From Oscillospiraceae bacterium (GTDB lineage Bacteria > Bacillota > Clostridia > Oscillospirales > Oscillospiraceae): a stretch of 8,725 bases of DNA. Both the position numbers and the translations under genes were made by a program. The stretch spans positions 9,890 to 18,614 of the forward strand of contig WRMX01000055.1 in the NCBI GenBank assembly GCA_009776905.1, in the 5' to 3' direction. Shown here piece by piece: positions 5,932 through 8,725 of this stretch (within the stretch, counting starts at the first letter, position 1; each line of letters opens with the position of its first letter). The notes beneath the pieces were generated by a model, which worked only from the letters and a program-made list of their open reading frames with translations, ran no database searches and was not told the DNA's origin.

Positions 5932-5960
5932 ATAGTATCACAGTATTTCTACATAATCAA
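5932..5960 (-). promoter_or_regulatory. Candidate sigma-A promoter on the minus strand
   Basis: Read on the minus strand, TTGATT (5960-5955), 17 bases, then TACTAT (5937-5932): four of six matches in each box. Predicted start is near 5925. It would drive the candidate RNA. An inverted repeat TGTGA-N7-TCACA (5926-5942 on the plus strand) overlaps the -10 box and could be an operator. Confidence 0.42.
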
Positions 5961-6005
5961 TACCAATCTTTACATTCGCAAAAAACGCAGAAAGTATAGA
6001 ACAAC

Positions 6006-6626
6006 ATGAAACGAATCCTTCTCATATTACTCTCGGCAATTATCTTGCTCTCCGGATGCAGAACAACGAAAGCGCCGGAAAGCGTGTCAGGCGCCGCAAA
6101 CGGCCCCTCAACGACAAATCCGGCGTATGATGACGACACCTCCCCTGCAACTAACCCCGCGCCGGACGACACCTCCCCTGTAGCCAACCTCACACCGGAC
6201 GAAAGCACCACAGCCCACACAGTAACCGATAGCACCGACGAAAGCACCACAGCCCCCACAACAACCGATAACACCGACGAAGGAGGGGATGATGAAATGA
6301 GTTACAGCACAATCACCGCGCAAGAAGCGAAACAAATCATCGACGGCGACGAAGAATACATATTGCTGGATGTCCGCACGGAAGCTGAGTATCTCCAACA
6401 GCGGATCGACGGCGCGATCCTAATTCCGCACACTGAAATCAACACGGCTGCTCCGGACAAGCTGCCCGATAAAGATATGATCATCATCGTCTACTGCCGC
6501 TCCGGCGCAAGAAGCGCAGCCGCGTCAAAAGCCCTCGCGCAAATGGGTTATACCCGGGTATACGACTTTGGCGGCATCATATACTGGCCGTACGACACGA
6601 TCAGCGGCAACTCCGCAGATAAATGA
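6006..6626 (+). CDS. Lipoprotein with a C-terminal rhodanese (sulfurtransferase) domain
   Basis: This 206-residue protein has a lipoprotein signal peptide (MKRILLILLSAIILLSGC), with lipobox cysteine C18. A low-complexity Thr/Asp/Pro/Ser linker (19-97) made of two pairs of short repeats follows, then a single rhodanese domain (about 102-200). The domain shows ITAQEAKQII, the LLDVRT.AEY motif (120-129), I.GAILIPH, and the active-site loop C164-R-S-G-A-R-S, so the catalytic cysteine is present. Rhodaneses move sulfane sulfur through a cysteine persulfide; here the domain would act outside the membrane. The upstream start at 6006 has only a weak purine stretch (AGAAAG, about 5988-5993). A strong AAGGAGG with a suitably placed ATG lies inside the gene at 6280-6299, so a shorter cytosolic form of 109 residues is possible. 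I list the long form because the signal peptide and lipobox are clear. Confidence 0.86.
   Translation: MKRILLILLSAIILLSGCRTTKAPESVSGAANGPSTTNPAYDDDTSPATNPAPDDTSPVANLTPDESTTAHTVTDSTDESTTAPTTTDNTDEGGDDEMSYSTITAQEAKQIIDGDEEYILLDVRTEAEYLQQRIDGAILIPHTEINTAAPDKLPDKDMIIIVYCRSGARSAAASKALAQMGYTRVYDFGGIIYWPYDTISGNSADK
6132..6275 (+). repeat. Two adjacent tandem duplications in the lipoprotein linker (33 bp x2, then 39 bp x2)
   Basis: Units 6132-6164 and 6165-6197 encode DDTSPATNPAP and DDTSPVANLTP. Units 6198-6236 and 6237-6275 encode DESTTAHTVTDST and DESTTAPTTTDNT. Together they build an acidic, Thr-rich spacer that would hold the rhodanese domain away from the membrane. Copy number may vary. Confidence 0.88.
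6280..6299 (+). promoter_or_regulatory. Internal Shine-Dalgarno and in-frame ATG before the rhodanese domain
   Basis: AAGGAGGGG (6280-6288) stands 8 bases before the in-frame ATG at 6297. It is much stronger than the site before 6006. Translation from here would give a leaderless 109-residue rhodanese beginning MSYSTITAQEA, a normal length for a free single-domain rhodanese. Confidence 0.55.
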
Positions 6627-6747
6627 CAAACTTATAAAACGCACATAGCTATCATAATACCACATGCCTCCCAAATGCCGCTGTCATGGCAGCGCAACTG
6701 GTGAAACGCAGGTAAAGCATTTTCAATAGCCCGACCAACACCAAAGC

Positions 6748-6785
6748 AGCGGCGCCGACTGCATAAGTCAGCGCCGCTTCTCGTT
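6748..6785. terminator. Terminator-like hairpin between convergent genes
   Basis: AGCGGCGC (6748-6755) pairs with GCGCCGCT (6771-6778), and GACT (6757-6760) with AGTC (6766-6769), with one mismatch between the helices and a 5-base loop. The plus side continues into TTCTCGTTGT, the minus side into GCTTTGGTGTTGG: U-rich but interrupted on both. It lies 122 bases after the rhodanese gene and 35 bases past the rpsR stop, so it may serve both. A weaker hairpin without a U-tract (CGCTGT/GCAGCG, 6679-6694) precedes it. Confidence 0.62.
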
Positions 6786-6812
6786 GTCTATTCGTGGGAC
6801 TGCCCAAAGCGC

Positions 6813-7055
6813 CTAGTCCGTCACATACGGAAGCAAGGCAACATGACGGGCGCGCTTAATGGCGATCATGAGCGTCCTCTGATGCTGCGCGCAAACGCCG
6901 GTCGTCCTGCGCGGCAGAATCTTGCTGCGCTCAGAAATATACCTTTTGAGCTTGGCCGCGTCTTTATAATCAATTTCTTGCGCCTTATCCACGCAAAACT
7001 GGCAAACCTTCCTGCGCTTGCGCGCATGCTGCCTGTTATCTCTATCGTTTGGCAA
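6813..7055 (-). CDS. rpsR: 30S ribosomal protein S18
   Basis: S18 binds the platform of the small ribosomal subunit together with S6. The sequence has the family core KVCQFCVDK..EIDYKDAAKLKRYISERSKILPRR, then TGVCAQHQR.L..AIKRARH.ALLPY, nearly full consensus for Firmicutes. The TTG start at 7055 gives 80 residues, the usual length, and lies 7 bases after a GGAGG. The in-frame ATG at 7070 would translate that same Shine-Dalgarno as Gly-Gly and has no ribosome site of its own, so it is unlikely. It is the last gene of the rpsF-ssb-rpsR operon, 55 bases after ssb. Confidence 0.95.
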   Translation of the reverse strand: MPNDRDNRQHARKRRKVCQFCVDKAQEIDYKDAAKLKRYISERSKILPRRTTGVCAQHQRTLMIAIKRARHVALLPYVTD

Positions 7056-7110
7056 ATTATCACCTCCCATATATTATCAAAATAATCCTGTACACGCGGT
7101 AAGCCTCGCG

Positions 7111-7554
7111 TTAGAACGGCAGCTCCCCGTCGTCCATGTCAAGCTCGGAAAAATCAGAACTCTCGACGGGCGTGGAATACCCGCCGCTGAAATCATCCTT
7201 CGGCTCGACGGGGCCGAAGCTCGCCTCCCTGCTCTTCTTGCTCTCCGTAAAGTATATGTTCTCCGCGACGACCTCCGCGCTCCTCCGCTTGTTGCCATCC
7301 TTATCGGTCCAATCGCGGATCTGCAAACGCCCAGTCACCGCAGCCATCTGGCCTTTCACAAAATACTTAGAGACAAACTCGGCCGTATTGCGCCAAGCGA
7401 CGACGTCGATAAAATCAGTCTGCCTCTCCCCGCCGTCCTTCGGGGCGAACCCCCTGTCGACAGCCAGCGTGAACGACGCCACAGAAACCCCATTCGGCGT
7501 CTGCCGCAATTCAGGGTCGCGTGTCATCCTGCCCATGATAACGATTTGATTCAT
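7111..7554 (-). CDS. ssb: Single-stranded DNA-binding protein
   Basis: This 147-residue SSB protects single-stranded DNA in replication, repair and recombination. Residues 1-105 form the OB fold, with the family start MNQIVIMGRMTRDPELR, F.LAVDR, DFIDVVAWR.TAEFV.KY..KG and V.GRLQIRDWTDKDGNKR. An acidic, Gly/Ser-rich flexible tail follows and ends in DDGELPF, the C-terminal tip that recruits partner proteins. The start is supported by AGGAGG 4-5 bases upstream. It lies 8 bases after the rpsF stop, between rpsF and rpsR as in most Firmicutes. The length is slightly under the 160-170 residues common in this group, through a shorter linker. Confidence 0.97.
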   Translation of the reverse strand: MNQIVIMGRMTRDPELRQTPNGVSVASFTLAVDRGFAPKDGGERQTDFIDVVAWRNTAEFVSKYFVKGQMAAVTGRLQIRDWTDKDGNKRRSAEVVAENIYFTESKKSREASFGPVEPKDDFSGGYSTPVESSDFSELDMDDGELPF

Positions 7555-7562
7555 AGTTCCTC

Positions 7563-7859
7563 CTATTCGCCAATGACAGTGATGAGCGAGCGCATGATTC
7601 CGTCTGTGATCTTAAGTACGCGATCCAGCTCTGCCGGAAATTCCGGGCCGGACGTGAACTTGACAAGCACGTAATACCCGTCAGGCTTGTCGTTGATCAA
7701 ATACGCCAGCTTTTTCCTGCCCATTTCGTCAAGCTCATTCACAGTGCCGTTCGCTTCGATAAGCGCCTTGAACTTCTCAACCATAGCGGCGATCTGTTCT
7801 TCGCCGATGTCGGCGTCGATGATGTACATGAGCTCGTAATTTGCCGATGTCTTAGCCAT
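7563..7859 (-). CDS. rpsF: 30S ribosomal protein S6
   Basis: S6 joins S18 on the small-subunit platform. The 98-residue sequence has the family pattern YELMYIIDADIGEEQI near the N-terminus, then MGRKKLAYLINDKPDGYYVLVKF and LDRVLKITDGIMRSLI. Length and start are normal. The ATG at 7859 follows an AAGGAGG (7873-7867) with a 7-base spacer. It is the first gene of the operon, transcribed from the promoter at 8092-8119 through a leader of about 225 bases. S6-S18 is known in several bacteria to bind its own mRNA leader and repress translation. Confidence 0.97.
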   Translation of the reverse strand: MAKTSANYELMYIIDADIGEEQIAAMVEKFKALIEANGTVNELDEMGRKKLAYLINDKPDGYYVLVKFTSGPEFPAELDRVLKITDGIMRSLITVIGE

Positions 7860-8085
7860 TCTTCTACCTCCTTATGGTCATATGGCCCCCGGTCCCGCCG
7901 GGAGCAAGGATAATGCCGGTTCATCATTATGCGTCATATGTCCCGCATCCTACGTCTCGCAATGCGCCAAGAATAATATCGCACATCGCAAATGCAGAAT
8001 GCAAACGATCAAACGAGGCCTCGAGCAAATGTACGCATCGGGCGGATCCGCCTCGCCCGCAAATGCAAAAATGAACCTGACGTGC
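7860..8085 (-). promoter_or_regulatory. Long structured 5' leader of the rpsF operon, possible S6-S18 control element
   Basis: Between the predicted transcription start and rpsF are about 225 non-coding bases rich in helices. They are a 12-base palindrome GGCGGATCCGCC (8041-8052), a 10-base palindrome CGAGGCCTCG (8014-8023), and a hairpin ATAATG/CATTAT (7910-7915/7925-7930) whose loop contains CCG when read on the minus strand. An 8-pair GC hairpin (7885-7892/7898-7905) stands just before the Shine-Dalgarno. The segment 7944-7948 can pair with either 7929-7933 or 7962-7966, and the first choice disrupts the CCG hairpin. A CCG-bearing helix is the known target of S6-S18 autoregulation; whether this one fits that motif is inference. 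Confidence 0.5.
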
Positions 8086-8091
8086 TTGCTT

Positions 8092-8119
8092 ATTGTACCA
8101 TAAAGTATAGAGTTGTCAA
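8092..8119 (-). promoter_or_regulatory. Sigma-A promoter of the rpsF-ssb-rpsR operon
   Basis: On the minus strand, consensus TTGACA (8119-8114), a 16-base spacer, then TACAAT (8097-8092), preceded by TGG, which makes an extended -10. Transcription should start near 8085. This is the clearest promoter in the window and suits a highly expressed ribosomal operon. Confidence 0.85.
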
Positions 8120-8355
8120 TAACATTTTAACTTGTGACAAAACAGCGTTTACGTAGAAACCACAGGCGAAAACGATGGAAGCCACGATAGCAAAATAGCC
8201 CTTTGCACCACGAATTTCACACGGAATATTTTTCAAATTCCAATACCAACAGGCTAAGGAATTTCACGGAGGGGTGATTACGAAGTGCCCAAAACGGAAT
8301 GCATACAAGTTTTTGGGAGAGTCGCAATTGGGTTTTGACAGTGTTATCTGTAGGT
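8120..8355. other. Intergenic region without a recognised gene
   Basis: About 236 bases between the rpsF promoter and the AbiEii-like gene. It has one inverted repeat AAATTCC/GGAATTT (8235-8241/8258-8264) and the motif AATTTCAC twice (about 8214 and 8261). A GGAGGGGTGATTACGAAGTG stretch looks like a ribosome site, but the frames behind it are very short (17 to 36 codons). I see no terminator for the AbiEii-like gene and no RNA gene. Confidence 0.6.
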
Positions 8356-8725
8356 TTACATTGCCTCTATATAGTGATTCCTAAATTCTTCATAAGCATC
8401 ATGAATATTGTATTCTATGCTTGGGCGAAGTAATAGCTCCATATCTGAGCAAAAAGCTGAATCACCAAGTTTTCCAGCTAGGTTATCCAAATATTGTTTT
8501 GCTGACGGAACATCGCCAACCGAGTGTTCCATAAACTTCCTGTAGCATAGAATGGTATTGGCGATATCAAGACAACCATTTTTATGCGCGTAATAGATGT
8601 CAAACAAATCTCGCCCTTTTTTCCGTTGGTATAGTGCTCTGATTTTAGAACCTATCAGTTCATCCATAGTGTATGTGATAACACCGCAGTTTCCGGTAAA
8701 CCACGGATTTCGCACCTCAAACGGT
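8356..8725 (-). CDS. AbiEii-like nucleotidyltransferase (toxin family), C-terminal part, cut by window edge
   Basis: The frame on the minus strand stays open to the window end (codons for P-F-E precede the GTG at 8715), so the gene starts beyond 8725 and only about 123 residues are visible. They include 'YTMDELIGSKIRALYQRKKGRDLFDIYYA', which matches the AbiEii/AbiGii family: a conserved lysine helix (SKI.AL..R.KGRD) and the RDLFD motif. Family members are the toxin halves of type IV toxin-antitoxin and abortive-infection pairs and act as nucleotidyltransferases. The N-terminal nucleotidyltransferase motif lies outside the window. The antitoxin (AbiEi, usually just upstream) would also be outside, so a working pair cannot be confirmed. 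The codon use is more AT-rich than that of the rpsF operon beside it, consistent with acquisition. The TAA at 8358-8356 follows a Met-ending tail (HYIEAM). Confidence 0.82.
   Translation of the reverse strand, partial: PFEVRNPWFTGNCGVITYTMDELIGSKIRALYQRKKGRDLFDIYYAHKNGCLDIANTILCYRKFMEHSVGDVPSAKQYLDNLAGKLGDSAFCSDMELLLRPSIEYNIHDAYEEFRNHYIEAM

Noticed and set aside
5926..5942. CRP-like site TGTGA-N7-TCACA
   Set aside because: The spacer is 7 rather than 6 bases and a Clostridia host makes a CRP assignment weak. It is kept only as a possible operator note in the promoter entry.
7018..7674. Plus-strand frame of 218 codons across ssb
   Set aside because: It is antisense to rpsR, ssb and rpsF, which are unmistakable core genes on the minus strand.
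8276..8386. Short GTG-started plus-strand frames (17 and 36 codons) after GGAGGGG
   Set aside because: For the longer one the ribosome site is directly adjacent to the start, for the shorter it is 12 bases away. Neither product has a recognisable feature, and the longer one runs into the AbiEii-like gene in antisense.

Overview
The window looks like part of the chromosome of a Clostridia-type Firmicute, perhaps of the Oscillospiraceae kind, with a mid-range GC content. The evidence is strong AGGAGG-type ribosome binding sites, the rpsF-ssb-rpsR order, a BspA-type leucine-rich-repeat protein, and secreted proteins ending in copper-amine-oxidase-N-like 'stalk' modules, which are common in that group. 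No phage, insertion sequence, CRISPR array, rRNA or tRNA was recognised.

Layout: (1) 1-1722, plus strand. The 3' end of an ABC-2 type exporter ATPase with an unusual proline-rich repeat tail overlaps its permease by 4 bases. A small retropepsin-like aspartic protease follows at once, and a strong intrinsic terminator closes the unit. (2) 1796-2042 is non-coding, with a hairpin that resembles a dispersed bacterial repeat, a second long hairpin and a short tandem repeat. (3) 2043-5536, minus strand. There are two secreted, modular, probably surface-associated proteins. One has three PPC-like beta domains, an Fn3 domain, a Cys/His cluster and a stalk domain. The other has nine 23-residue BspA-type LRRs and two stalk modules. 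(4) 5537-6005 has no convincing protein gene. On the minus strand it holds a sigma-A-like promoter, about 210 nt of foldable sequence and an intrinsic terminator, so it is a candidate small RNA or attenuated leader. A plus-strand promoter candidate faces the next gene. (5) 6006-6626, plus strand: a lipoprotein carrying a rhodanese domain, with a strong Shine-Dalgarno sequence and in-frame ATG buried just before the domain. (6) 6813-7859, minus strand: the housekeeping operon rpsF-ssb-rpsR with a good promoter and a long structured leader. (7) 8120-8355 holds nothing recognisable. (8) 8356-8725, minus strand: the C-terminal part of an AbiEii-like nucleotidyltransferase (type IV toxin-antitoxin family), cut by the window edge.

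How the genes fit together: the exporter pair probably works as one transporter, and the protease is its transcriptional passenger or partner. The two secreted proteins share a C-terminal domain family and neighbouring positions, so they may be displayed on the same surface structure. The ribosomal/SSB operon is ordinary core biology. I see no clearly new multi-gene system. The best leads are the candidate RNA at 5677-5926, the buried second start in the rhodanese gene, and the structured repeat at 1803-1927.
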